NCBI RefSeq assembly: GCF_958453765.1
Contig: NZ_CAUDZA010000034.1
Coordinates: 1 to 21,934, forward strand
Reading direction: 5' to 3'
Origin: Phascolarctobacterium_A succinatutens_B
GTDB lineage: Bacteria; Bacillota; Negativicutes; Acidaminococcales; Acidaminococcaceae
Length of the DNA stretch: 21,934 nt
The translations under genes and the position numbers were made by a program. The notes beneath the pieces were generated by a model that had not been told where the DNA came from, searched no databases, and worked only from the letters and a program-made list of their open reading frames with translations. Below are positions 7,602-14,746 of the stretch, piece by piece; the stretch's first letter is position 1; each line of letters begins with the position of its first letter.

Positions 7602-8105
7602 TTAATTTTTGATGAATTGCTTTAATGCCGCCAGCCTCGGATCTACAGTGGACCTGTCGCATCCGCAGTCACCATCATTAAGATCAGCGCCACAAACGGG
7701 ACAAAGTCCCCGGCAGTCTGGCTTACACAGAGCCTGCATGGGCTCTGCAAGCAGCAGCCCTTCACGAAGCGGTTCCGTTATGTCAATAACGTCCGAATCG
7801 TAGACAAAAGCATCATTTTCAATATGTTCAGCACTTGCCGGATAAAACTTCTCGACAACTTCTGCCCTGGCTACACCTGTAAAATCCTTCAGGCAACGGC
7901 CGCAGGTACGTTGTACCTTGGCAGTCATTACAGCCTGCAGCAATAATACATCGCCAGCATTGCTCATAGTGCCTTCCAAATTTACTGTACCGTCAATAAC
8001 AAGCTCTTCAGGTGTTATTTCCAGTTCAGCAGGCGAAAGCTCATAAGCAAGAGTCTTTTCACCGACTAGTCTTTTCTTGATTTCTGCGACATTTATTTTA
8101 ATCAT
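7602..8105 (-). CDS. yceD: YceD/DUF177 family protein (large ribosomal subunit RNA accumulation)
   Basis: A 167-residue DUF177 protein. Members are linked to 23S rRNA accumulation, and the gene is almost always cotranscribed with rpmF, as here. A Cys pair C68/C71 (CGRC) and a second Cys cluster C127, C131, C135, C138 (CRGLCPVCG) suggest bound zinc, typical of many members. Start ATG 8103-8105 follows GGTGA. It has its own perfect-consensus promoter immediately upstream, separating its control from ackA. Confidence 0.9.
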   Translation of the reverse strand: MIKINVAEIKKRLVGEKTLAYELSPAELEITPEELVIDGTVNLEGTMSNAGDVLLLQAVMTAKVQRTCGRCLKDFTGVARAEVVEKFYPASAEHIENDAFVYDSDVIDITEPLREGLLLAEPMQALCKPDCRGLCPVCGADLNDGDCGCDRSTVDPRLAALKQFIKN

Positions 8106-8123
8106 ATTTCACCAATCGTTACA

Positions 8124-8152
8124 ATTATAGCGGTATTACCGCTCTTTGTCAA
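8124..8152 (-). promoter_or_regulatory. yceD-rpmF promoter with a palindrome in the spacer
   Basis: The minus strand has TTGACA (8147-8152), a 17-bp spacer and TATAAT (8124-8129): both hexamers are perfect consensus. The spacer contains GCGGTATTACCGC (8130-8142), a 13-bp perfect palindrome touching the -10, which could be a repressor operator. Confidence 0.9.
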
Positions 8153-8173
8153 GTAAAAATGCTTTGTACGGAT

Positions 8174-8190
8174 AAAAACTGTTATCAGTT
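8174..8190 (-). terminator. Weak possible terminator after ackA
   Basis: AACTG, a 4-base loop and CAGTT followed by U residues on the minus strand. The stem is only 5 bp, so termination would be partial at best. Confidence 0.3.
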
Positions 8191-8211
8191 ACTATAACCT
8201 CATGCAAATGC

Positions 8212-9420
8212 CTACAGCTTAATGATTCTGCGGCATATGTTATATGTATCGCGGGCAATAACCAGTTCCTCGTTTGTCGGGATAACAAAAATTTTTACAC
8301 GCGCACGGCGTACGCTGATTTCGCGCTCTTTGCCGCGTACCTGGTTGAGGTCCGGATCAATGCGCGTACCGAGATATTCCAGGCCGTTGCAGATTTTATC
8401 ACGCATAAAGGGAGAGTTCTCGCCCAGGCCTGCGGTAAAGACAATAGCATCTACACCACCCATTGCCGCTACATAACCGCCGATATATTTTTTTACCTTG
8501 TAGGCAAAAACATCGATTGCCAGCTGACTGCGGTCATCGCCGCGGTTAGCAGCGCTTTCCAGATCGCGGAAATCGCTGGACAGACCGCTGATACCGAGAA
8601 TACCGCTGCGGCGGTTCAGGTAATCATCAATCTGCTGCGCATTCATATTTTCCTTTTCCATCAGGAACGGAATAATTGCCGGGTCAATCTCGCCGCTGCG
8701 TGTGCCCATAATCAGGCCCTCAAGCGGTGTATAGCCCATGCTCGTATCAATAGATTTGCCGTATTTGATTGCCGCGATGCTGGCACCGTTGCCCAAATGG
8801 CAGCTGATGATACGCAAATCATTCATATGCTCCTGCATCAGCTCCGCAGCACGCAGAGCCACATATTTATGTGAAGTGCCGTGGAAGCCGTAACGGCGTA
8901 CACCATATTTTACATACATTTCATAGGGCAGGCCGTAAAGGTATGCAACCTTCGGCATCGTCTGATGAAAGGCCGTATCAAAAACAGCCACCTGCGGTGT
9001 ACCGCGCATAATTTCCATGCAGGCATTAATGCCGTACAGGTTAGGCGGATTATGCAGAGGTGCAATCTCACAGCAGGCCTCGATACCGCGCAGCACGTCA
9101 CTGGTAATCAGTACGCTGTCGGTAAAGCGCTCGCCGCCATGCACAACACGGTGACCTACGGCATCAATCTCGGACATATCCTTGATAACGCCGTATTCCT
9201 TGCTGGTCAGCGCCTTAATAGCCAGACGGATACCAACCTTATGGTCGGGAATTTCCTCTTTTAAATCAATTGTATATTTGCCTGCCGGCGTATGCTTCAG
9301 TGTGGAACCTTCCATACCGATGCGTTCAATCAGGCCTTTGGCCATGACACGCTCGCCTTCCATGTTTATCAGCTGATATTTGATGGAGGAGCTGCCACAA
9401 TTTACTACGAAAACAATCAC
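8212..9420 (-). CDS. ackA: Acetate kinase
   Basis: Interconverts acetate plus ATP and acetyl phosphate plus ADP, the ATP-yielding last step of acetate fermentation. The 402-residue length is typical. ASKHA-fold signatures are the N-terminal VVNCGSSSIKYQL, CHLGNGAS, YTPLEGLIMGTRSGEIDP and FTAGLGENS, all intact. The start chosen is GTG 9418-9420, seven bases after GGGAGG, which gives MIVFVVNCGSSS; an open frame extends to 9474 but lacks a ribosome binding site and family similarity. No pta gene is adjacent; the phosphotransacetylase must be elsewhere. The gene is divergent from tmcAL. Confidence 0.97.
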   Translation of the reverse strand: MIVFVVNCGSSSIKYQLINMEGERVMAKGLIERIGMEGSTLKHTPAGKYTIDLKEEIPDHKVGIRLAIKALTSKEYGVIKDMSEIDAVGHRVVHGGERFTDSVLITSDVLRGIEACCEIAPLHNPPNLYGINACMEIMRGTPQVAVFDTAFHQTMPKVAYLYGLPYEMYVKYGVRRYGFHGTSHKYVALRAAELMQEHMNDLRIISCHLGNGASIAAIKYGKSIDTSMGYTPLEGLIMGTRSGEIDPAIIPFLMEKENMNAQQIDDYLNRRSGILGISGLSSDFRDLESAANRGDDRSQLAIDVFAYKVKKYIGGYVAAMGGVDAIVFTAGLGENSPFMRDKICNGLEYLGTRIDPDLNQVRGKEREISVRRARVKIFVIPTNEELVIARDTYNICRRIIKL

Positions 9421-9468
9421 AATAAGCCTCCCGGTCAACGCCAAAATTAAATCGAGTCTTAAATACCA

Positions 9469-9491
9469 ATACACTATTAGTATACACTATT
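9469..9491. repeat. Paired 10-bp direct repeat between ackA and tmcAL
   Basis: ATACACTATT occurs at 9469-9478 and 9482-9491, separated by AGT. It sits about 50 bp upstream of the ackA start, where its promoter should be; a possible minus-strand -10 (TATACT) overlaps the repeat. It may be a regulator-binding site or simple duplication. Confidence 0.5.
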
Positions 9492-9533
9492 TGCGGCCAA
9501 TTGAACAGAAATATTTTCTCAATTCCCAGCCTA

Positions 9534-9542
9534 TGTTATAAT
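9534..9542 (+). promoter_or_regulatory. tmcAL extended -10 promoter
   Basis: TGTTATAAT gives an extended -10 (TGnTATAAT) 34 bp upstream of the tmcAL ATG. No good -35 lies at standard spacing, fitting the extended -10 class. Confidence 0.62.
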
Positions 9543-9576
9543 ATTCACAGAGATAAAATCATGCGAGGTAAAAAAT

Positions 9577-10755
9577 ATGCAGGCAACAGGCATCATTGCC
9601 GAATATAATCCCTTTCACAACGGTCATCTATATCATATACAGGAAACTAAGCGCCTGACGCAGCAACCGGTCATTGTCGTCATGAGCGGAAGCTTTATGC
9701 AGCGCGGCGAGCCTGCCGTTTTAAGCAAATGGCAGCGCGCCTCCTGCGCGGTACAGGGCGGTGCCGATTTGGTGCTGGAGCTCCCCTGCGTCTTTACACT
9801 GCGCAGTGCCGAATTCTTTGCCAAAGGCGCTGTGCAGCTTTTAGCAGCCACAGGCTGCGTCAATACCCTTGCCTGCGGCACGGAGCATCCGCAAAGCGAT
9901 TTCGAGGCAGCAGCAAGCCTTGCCTGCAGCGCTGAAGCGCAAGCAAGACTGCGTGAGCTGCTGCAAAACGGTTTAAGCTATGCGCAGGCCTGGGAAAAAA
10001 TTTTAGGCGCGAATACAGCCTTCCGCACTCCTAATGACATTTTGGCCTTGGAATACACCAAGGCACTGCTGCAAACTTCCGCAGACATTCAACCGCTTTA
10101 TCTGCAGCGCACGGACGAGGGCTATAACTCTACCTCTATCGGCAACAGTATAGCCAGCGCCAGCGCCATCCGCCGGGCAATGGCGGACGGTAACGAAAGC
10201 TGGCAGCAGGCTGTACCAGATTATACGCACGCAGCTCTTGCTGCCGGAGGTTATAATGCACAGCTTTTGTGGCAGCTGCTGAAATATCGCCTGCGTCTGC
10301 TCACGCCGCAGCAGCTGGCGGAGCGCTGCGAAGCCAGCGAAGGTATCGAAAACCTGCTCAGCAAAGCTGCTGACTGCACAAGCCTGCAGTCAGCGCTCGC
10401 TGCCTGCAGCAGCAAGCGCTACACTGCCAGCCGTATTCGCCGTCTGCTGCTGCAAATACTTTTAGACCTCCCGAAAGCAGTCTGGCAGAAGCAAGCCCCG
10501 GCCTATCTGCGCGTGCTGGCCTTCAACAACATCGGCCGTCAGCTGCTGCACCGGATGAAAACAAGCGCTCAATTGCCAATCATCAATAAGCTTGGCAAAA
10601 ACGCCCTGTGCAACGACAGCGTCGCCTATCGGACGCAACTGTCAGCAGAAGTAACCGCTACCGACCTGTGGTCCCTGCTGCAGAAAGATGCAGCACTCAA
10701 CCGCAGCGGCAATGACTTTTATCAGTCCCCTGTCTATGTCAGCAGCAAAAGATAA
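9577..10755 (+). CDS. tmcAL: TmcAL, tRNA-Met cytidine acetate ligase (YlbM family)
   Basis: Makes N4-acetylcytidine at the wobble position of elongator tRNA-Met using acetate and ATP, via an acetyl-adenylate. The 392-residue protein has an N-terminal nucleotidyltransferase fold with the GIIAEYNPFHNGH motif (HNGH at 14-17) and the conserved VVMSGSFMQRGEPA and ADLVLELP blocks; ASASAIRRAM is a further nucleotide-binding segment. ATG 9577 follows GAGGTAA. Bacillus keeps the homologue ylbM beside ylbN (DUF177) and rpmF; here ackA lies between it and yceD and is divergent. Because the enzyme uses free acetate, adjacency to acetate kinase is functionally suggestive. Confidence 0.93.
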   Translation: MQATGIIAEYNPFHNGHLYHIQETKRLTQQPVIVVMSGSFMQRGEPAVLSKWQRASCAVQGGADLVLELPCVFTLRSAEFFAKGAVQLLAATGCVNTLACGTEHPQSDFEAAASLACSAEAQARLRELLQNGLSYAQAWEKILGANTAFRTPNDILALEYTKALLQTSADIQPLYLQRTDEGYNSTSIGNSIASASAIRRAMADGNESWQQAVPDYTHAALAAGGYNAQLLWQLLKYRLRLLTPQQLAERCEASEGIENLLSKAADCTSLQSALAACSSKRYTASRIRRLLLQILLDLPKAVWQKQAPAYLRVLAFNNIGRQLLHRMKTSAQLPIINKLGKNALCNDSVAYRTQLSAEVTATDLWSLLQKDAALNRSGNDFYQSPVYVSSKR

Positions 10756-10792
10756 TATCAGTCTATATTGCCGAAATCTTCTTTAAGGCAAC

Positions 10793-10848
10793 AAAAAAAG
10801 CTGTAACGCAGGCGCATTTGCATGACGCTTATCGTTACAGCTTTTATA
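10793..10848. terminator. Bidirectional terminator between tmcAL and coiled-coil gene
   Basis: AAAAGCTGTAACG (10796-10808) pairs perfectly with CGTTACAGCTTTT (10833-10845), 13 bp, with A and T runs outside both arms. Placed between convergent genes, it should serve both. Confidence 0.88.
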
Positions 10849-10861
10849 GTGCTCTTGTTCT

Positions 10862-11461
10862 TTATTCTTCCTCGGGAGTTTCCTGTTCCGGAGCATCCTC
10901 AGCAACTGCCGGAAGCTTAAGATTCTGCATCTCATTTTCTACGTTTAATTTATTTTCTTCCAGGCCTTTCAAAGCACTGGACAGATTACCGCTCAGATAA
11001 GCCAGCATATCCTCTGCATATTGCAGGGAATCCTGTTTTACCTGCAAAGCATAATCATCGGCAGCAGTCTTGGTTTCCTCCTGATAGCGCAGCGCATTGG
11101 CTTTGATATCTTCTGCCGCAGCATTGGCCTGCTTAACAATCTCCTCCTGCTGTACCTTGGCATCAGCCTCAGCCTGAGCAACGCTGACAATACGCTCAGC
11201 CTCATCCTTGGCCTGCTGCACTATACGGTCAGCATCGGCATAAGCCTTGTTGACAATATTCTTCTGCTCCTCCAGTACCTGGTTGGCACTTTTGATTTCG
11301 CGCGGAATTGCTTCCTTAAGGTCGTCGATAATATTCAGCAGATCATTTTCATCAACCATAATCTTATCTACCAGAGGAACACGTCTTGCCTCGGATATCA
11401 AATTAAGAAATTGTTCAAAAAGTCCATCAAGTGCTACGTTAGTTTTGTTGCGTTCAATCAT
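10862..11461 (-). CDS. Coiled-coil protein of unknown function (DivIVA / V-ATPase subunit H-like)
   Basis: A 199-residue soluble protein. The central part (about 60-150) is a long Ala/Glu/Gln/Lys-rich helix with heptad character, resembling the stalk-like proteins often labelled ATP synthase subunit B/H-like or DivIVA-like; the last 17 residues are an acidic tail (EDAPEQETPEEE). No signal peptide or membrane segment is visible. ATG 11459-11461 follows GAGGGG. It lies 20 bp downstream of coaD and is probably in the rsmD-coaD operon. A cell-division or envelope scaffold role is plausible from the fold only; the function is not known. Confidence 0.8.
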   Translation of the reverse strand: MIERNKTNVALDGLFEQFLNLISEARRVPLVDKIMVDENDLLNIIDDLKEAIPREIKSANQVLEEQKNIVNKAYADADRIVQQAKDEAERIVSVAQAEADAKVQQEEIVKQANAAAEDIKANALRYQEETKTAADDYALQVKQDSLQYAEDMLAYLSGNLSSALKGLEENKLNVENEMQNLKLPAVAEDAPEQETPEEE

Positions 11462-11481
11462 GATATCAACCCCTCTAAAAT

Positions 11482-11973
11482 CTATTCAAACTTTTTGTAA
11501 ACATGCTTGCGTACGCGTTCTTCAATACATTCAGGCACCAAATCCTTCAGCTGACCGCCAAAGGTTGCCAGCTCGCGCACACCGGAGGAGCTGACGAAGG
11601 AATATTTGGCATTGGTCATAATAAAAACCGTTTCCAGATCATTGTCGATTTTTTTCAAAAGCAACGCCCTTTGGAATTCATACTCGAAATCGGTAAAAGC
11701 GCGCAAGCCTCTGACGATAAAAGGCGCCTCTTCCTTTTTGCAGAATTCATTCAGCAAGCCGGAAAAGCAGGTTACTCTTACATTAGGAATATGCTTGGTT
11801 GCCTCCCTAAGCATTTCTACACGCTCTTCCATGGAAAACATAGCCTTATCCTTACCGGGATTATGAAAAACACTGATAATCAGCTCATCAAACATCGCAC
11901 TTGCTCTTTCAAAAATATCAATATGACCCTTGGTAACAGGATCAAAGCTTCCTGGACAAACTGCTCTGCGCAT
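11482..11973 (-). CDS. coaD: CoaD, phosphopantetheine adenylyltransferase
   Basis: Fourth step of coenzyme A synthesis: 4'-phosphopantetheine plus ATP gives dephospho-CoA. The 163-residue protein has the nucleotidyltransferase signature PGSFDPVTKGH (residues 7-17), EER and the C-terminal FVSSSGVRELATFGG block. The start ATG 11971-11973 has AGGAGGT six bases upstream; the frame is open ten more codons without a ribosome binding site. CoA feeds both ACP phosphopantetheinylation and malonyl-CoA, so it supports the fab genes elsewhere in the window. Its neighbour rsmD is a classic partner. Confidence 0.97.
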   Translation of the reverse strand: MRRAVCPGSFDPVTKGHIDIFERASAMFDELIISVFHNPGKDKAMFSMEERVEMLREATKHIPNVRVTCFSGLLNEFCKKEEAPFIVRGLRAFTDFEYEFQRALLLKKIDNDLETVFIMTNAKYSFVSSSGVRELATFGGQLKDLVPECIEERVRKHVYKKFE

Positions 11974-12059
11974 AGCCAGACCTCCTAATCTATCCTTAAT
12001 CAAAAAATGACCAAAGAAATTCCTCTAATATATTCTGTATTTTATTCGACATAAAAGCT

Positions 12060-12078
12060 GAGAATCCTTTTTATTCTC
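12060..12078 (-). other. Short AT-rich hairpin between rsmD and coaD
   Basis: GAGAAT, a 7-base loop and ATTCTC. The weak stem is followed on the minus strand by AGCTTTT, so it might be an attenuator, but evidence is thin. The 119-bp gap between the genes is otherwise AT-rich, with TATAAT-like words at the rsmD 3' end that could include a coaD promoter. Confidence 0.3.
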
Positions 12079-12092
12079 CAAAATACTATATA

Positions 12093-12650
12093 TTATAACA
12101 TATTATAACAAATAAAATCCACTATTGTTTCACCGTAACGGCTGCTGCGTACCAGCTCACAGCCTGCAGGCAGCTCCGGCAGTTCATTGTGCGCGCTGCG
12201 TTCCACAACCAGATAGCCTCCCGGACGCAAAAACGACTTTTTGCCCAGAAGCGCAATTATCTGCTCAATCCAGCCCTTATTGTACGGCGGGTCGCAAAAA
12301 GCAAAGTCAAACAGCTCCCCTGCTGCCGCCAGCCTTTCAGCAACTGCCGGAGCACTTCCCTGCAGCACCCTGCAGTCAGACTCCGCACGGCATTTGGCAA
12401 TATTGCTGCGCACCAGACGCAGCGATTCCTTGCTCGCATCAATAAACGTGACAGCCGCAGCACCACGGCTCCAGCTTTCCAAGCCAAGATTTCCTGTACC
12501 CGCGAAAAGGTCCAGAACCTCGGCACCGATAATCTTACTGCCTATAATATTAAAAACAGATTCCTTAACCCTGTCCGCAGTCGGCCGTACATCGTAGGTT
12601 TTAGGTACAGTCAGCTGCAGGCCGCGGGCCTTGCCGGTAATTATTCTCAT
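12093..12650 (-). CDS. rsmD: RsmD, 16S rRNA (guanine-966 N2) methyltransferase
   Basis: Class I SAM-dependent methyltransferase that methylates G966 of 16S rRNA during 30S assembly. The 185 residues begin MRIITGKARG, followed by RPTADRVKESVFNI, the SAM-binding DLFAGTGNLGLESWSRGA and the catalytic FCDPPY. The start ATG 12648-12650 with GAGGAG upstream was chosen over an upstream in-frame ATG at 12689 because the family begins at MRI. It is first of the rsmD-coaD-coiled-coil set. A MITE-like repeat lies 38 bp upstream and may have brought or displaced its promoter. Confidence 0.95.
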   Translation of the reverse strand: MRIITGKARGLQLTVPKTYDVRPTADRVKESVFNIIGSKIIGAEVLDLFAGTGNLGLESWSRGAAAVTFIDASKESLRLVRSNIAKCRAESDCRVLQGSAPAVAERLAAAGELFDFAFCDPPYNKGWIEQIIALLGKKSFLRPGGYLVVERSAHNELPELPAGCELVRSSRYGETIVDFICYNML

Positions 12651-12687
12651 ATACTGCTCCTCTGTGTTATAATTGGGTTGAGATGGC

Positions 12688-12826
12688 ATTTCGCCCCCTT
12701 TCGCCTCACTTCGTTCGGCACCTTCCCCGTAGGGGAAGGCAAGCAGTCAGCTTTCGTAATCACTTTCTCGCCTGCCCCATCGGGGAAGGTGTCAGCGAAT
12801 GTAATGAGCTGACGGAAGGGGGAAAT
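12688..12826. mobile_element. MITE-like palindromic intergenic repeat
   Basis: The ends are inverted copies of each other (ATTTCGCCCCCTT at 12688-12700 against ATTTCCCCCTT read inward from 12826). Each arm carries its own hairpin: CCTTCCCC-GTA-GGGGAAGG at 12721-12739 and the near-copy at 12771-12789. No coding capacity of its own and no clear target duplication. The layout resembles the dispersed non-autonomous repeats of gut Firmicutes. It fills most of the 219-bp gap between divergent rsmD and the first DUF4127 gene. Confidence 0.72.
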
Positions 12827-12869
12827 TAATCTTAAACATTCTCTACATTTTCTTTCAAAGGACACCCTT

Positions 12870-14528
12870 ATGCGCAATTCAAGCAAAATAATCTTCATAA
12901 TTTGCTCCATAATGCTGATTTCAGGCATCTGCCTGCGCCTTGCGCTGCCTTCAAGCACTCCGCTCAGACTGAAGCAGCAACCGCCAACGCAAAGCATTTT
13001 ACTGCTGCCGCTGGACAGCCGCCCCGTCTGCAGCACTATGGTGCAAAAACTGGGCACGCTGGCAGGCCTAAATGTAATTTTACCGCCAAAAGCCTGTCTT
13101 GACAACTACCGGACGCCGTCTGACAGACAAAAACTTTTACAATGGCTGCAGACAAACCAGCCCAAATACGATTACAGCATCATTTCTGCCGATAATCTGC
13201 TGCACGGCGGCCTGCTGGCCGCCCGCATGAACACCGCCACCCCGACAGAGGAGGATGCGCTGCTAAAGCAGCTGCAGCAGTTTGCGCCGGCAAAGCAGCA
13301 GGCAATCTTCTCCGTCATTCCGCGTCTGCTCGTCAGTGACCAGCTTTTACCGGACCGTTGGTATCAATATCAGCTGATGCGCTATTCTCAGCTTGCCGAT
13401 ATAGTGCGCATCACCGGCAGCTTCGCCCTCACGCAGGAACTGCGCTGCACAGAAGCTAAAATTCCTGCCAAGGTTTTGGATAAATACCGCAGCCGTTATC
13501 AGCAAAGCGACCGCTTTAACCTGGGCCTGCTTAAGCTTGCCACAGACGACAGACGGATAACCTTCGGTCAGGACGATGCTTCACCCATCGGACTGCCACA
13601 CGCCAGTGCCGTAAAACTGCAAAGCAGCATCGCTGCCCAAAAGCTGCAGCAGCAGGCGCAGCTCACCTACGGCGCAGATGAAATCGCCTCCCTGCTGCTC
13701 GTACGCTACTATCTGCAGCAAAGCGGCTGGCAGCCTAAAGTTTACCTGCATTATGCTTCTCCCAAAGCAGAAAGTGCAGATATGCCCTATATGGCTGTCT
13801 GCGTCGGTGCAGCGCTGCGCAACCAGCTTAAGCTCATGGGAGCTTCAGAAGCAAGCACTCCAGATAGTGCAGACCTCATCTGCTATGTTAACTGCGGTAA
13901 CGACGATTTCCGTCCGTCTGCCAAGCAGGTACAGGAGCTGCAGCAAATGCTGAACCAAGGCTATATGGTTGCACTCATCGACAGCAGCGCCAACTTTGAA
14001 GCAGAAGAGCTGATGCTGCCGCAGCTTTTGGCAAACAATGTGCAAATCAACAAGCTCGCTGCCTACGCCGCCTGGAACACCTTCAGCAATTCGTCAGGCA
14101 CTGCTTTAGCACAGGGACTGCTTTTCTGCGGCCGTCTGCGTCAGCTGCAGACAGCAAATGCGGACGCTGAGCGGCTGGCAGCACTCTACGCTGCCAACCT
14201 GAACTTTACGGCAGAGCGTATACTCGAAGATTATTATTACCAAAAGCTGGTGCATCCCCAACTGCGACAAACACTGGAAGCCTTTGGTATAAATCCCGTA
14301 GAGCTGGACAGCGAAGATAAAACGGCAACAGAGCAATATATTCAGGGAAAGCTCAGCCTGCAGGCACATAAGCTGCTGCACGATAATTTGGGACGCACAC
14401 CCTTTTATCAGCAAAACGGCCAAAGCTATTATCTGCGCGACCTCAGCGTCGGTGCCAAGCTCCCTTGGGCAAGAATTTTCGAAGTAGAACTGCAGGTGTG
14501 GACAGATACAGGCGTAAAAACAGAATAA
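12870..14528 (+). CDS. DUF4127 family protein, membrane-anchored paralogue
   Basis: A 552-residue DUF4127 protein of unknown function. Residues 6-26 form one hydrophobic segment acting as signal anchor, with no good signal peptidase or lipobox site (SGIC has Ile before Cys), so the bulk should face the periplasm. Motifs shared with the second copy are PLDSRPVC (47-54), ISADNLLHGG (105-114), GQDD (233-236) with H244, ADLI, LAAYAAWNT and ALAQGL, and a C-terminal LPWARIFEVELQ. The conserved Asp, Arg and His residues suggest an enzyme, but none is established. ATG 12870 follows AAAGGA. It is clearly more divergent than its partner, for example in the region after residue 145. Confidence 0.88.
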   Translation: MRNSSKIIFIICSIMLISGICLRLALPSSTPLRLKQQPPTQSILLLPLDSRPVCSTMVQKLGTLAGLNVILPPKACLDNYRTPSDRQKLLQWLQTNQPKYDYSIISADNLLHGGLLAARMNTATPTEEDALLKQLQQFAPAKQQAIFSVIPRLLVSDQLLPDRWYQYQLMRYSQLADIVRITGSFALTQELRCTEAKIPAKVLDKYRSRYQQSDRFNLGLLKLATDDRRITFGQDDASPIGLPHASAVKLQSSIAAQKLQQQAQLTYGADEIASLLLVRYYLQQSGWQPKVYLHYASPKAESADMPYMAVCVGAALRNQLKLMGASEASTPDSADLICYVNCGNDDFRPSAKQVQELQQMLNQGYMVALIDSSANFEAEELMLPQLLANNVQINKLAAYAAWNTFSNSSGTALAQGLLFCGRLRQLQTANADAERLAALYAANLNFTAERILEDYYYQKLVHPQLRQTLEAFGINPVELDSEDKTATEQYIQGKLSLQAHKLLHDNLGRTPFYQQNGQSYYLRDLSVGAKLPWARIFEVELQVWTDTGVKTE

Positions 14529-14565
14529 AATACAGTACAAGCGCATTTTCTCTCTATACGCTTAA

Positions 14566-14619
14566 ATAAAACAAGCCTCTGATATAACTTCGTATAATAG
14601 TATATCGGAGGCTTGTTTA
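14566..14619. terminator. Long hairpin terminator after the first DUF4127 gene
   Basis: An 18-bp stem (14569-14586 with 14601-14618, one G-U pair) with a 14-base loop, flanked by an A run and a T run. It probably terminates the DUF4127 transcript and can work in both directions. The loop and inner stem include a loxP-arm-like sequence, treated separately. Confidence 0.85.
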
Positions 14620-14679
14620 AATGTTCAAGACCAATCTCACAAGATTTACAATGCTAAAGTCCCAAATACCCTGAGAATT

Positions 14680-14717
14680 AAAAAACGAAGACTGCACTTT
14701 TAACAGAACAGCCTTCG
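14680..14717 (-). terminator. thrS terminator
   Basis: A 9-bp stem (14686-14694 with 14709-14717, one G-U pair), followed on the minus strand by six U, just after the thrS stop. Confidence 0.8.
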
Positions 14718-14746
14718 CTCTTTTATCTCAGCAGAAGCCGAAAATA

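Noticed and set aside
9421..9474. 18-codon N-terminal extension of ackA
   Set aside because: The GTG at 9420 has GGGAGG upstream and gives the standard AckA N-terminus.
12647..13105. A 152-codon minus-strand open frame
   Set aside because: It covers the MITE-like repeat and the antisense of the DUF4127 start; repetitive DNA, not a gene.
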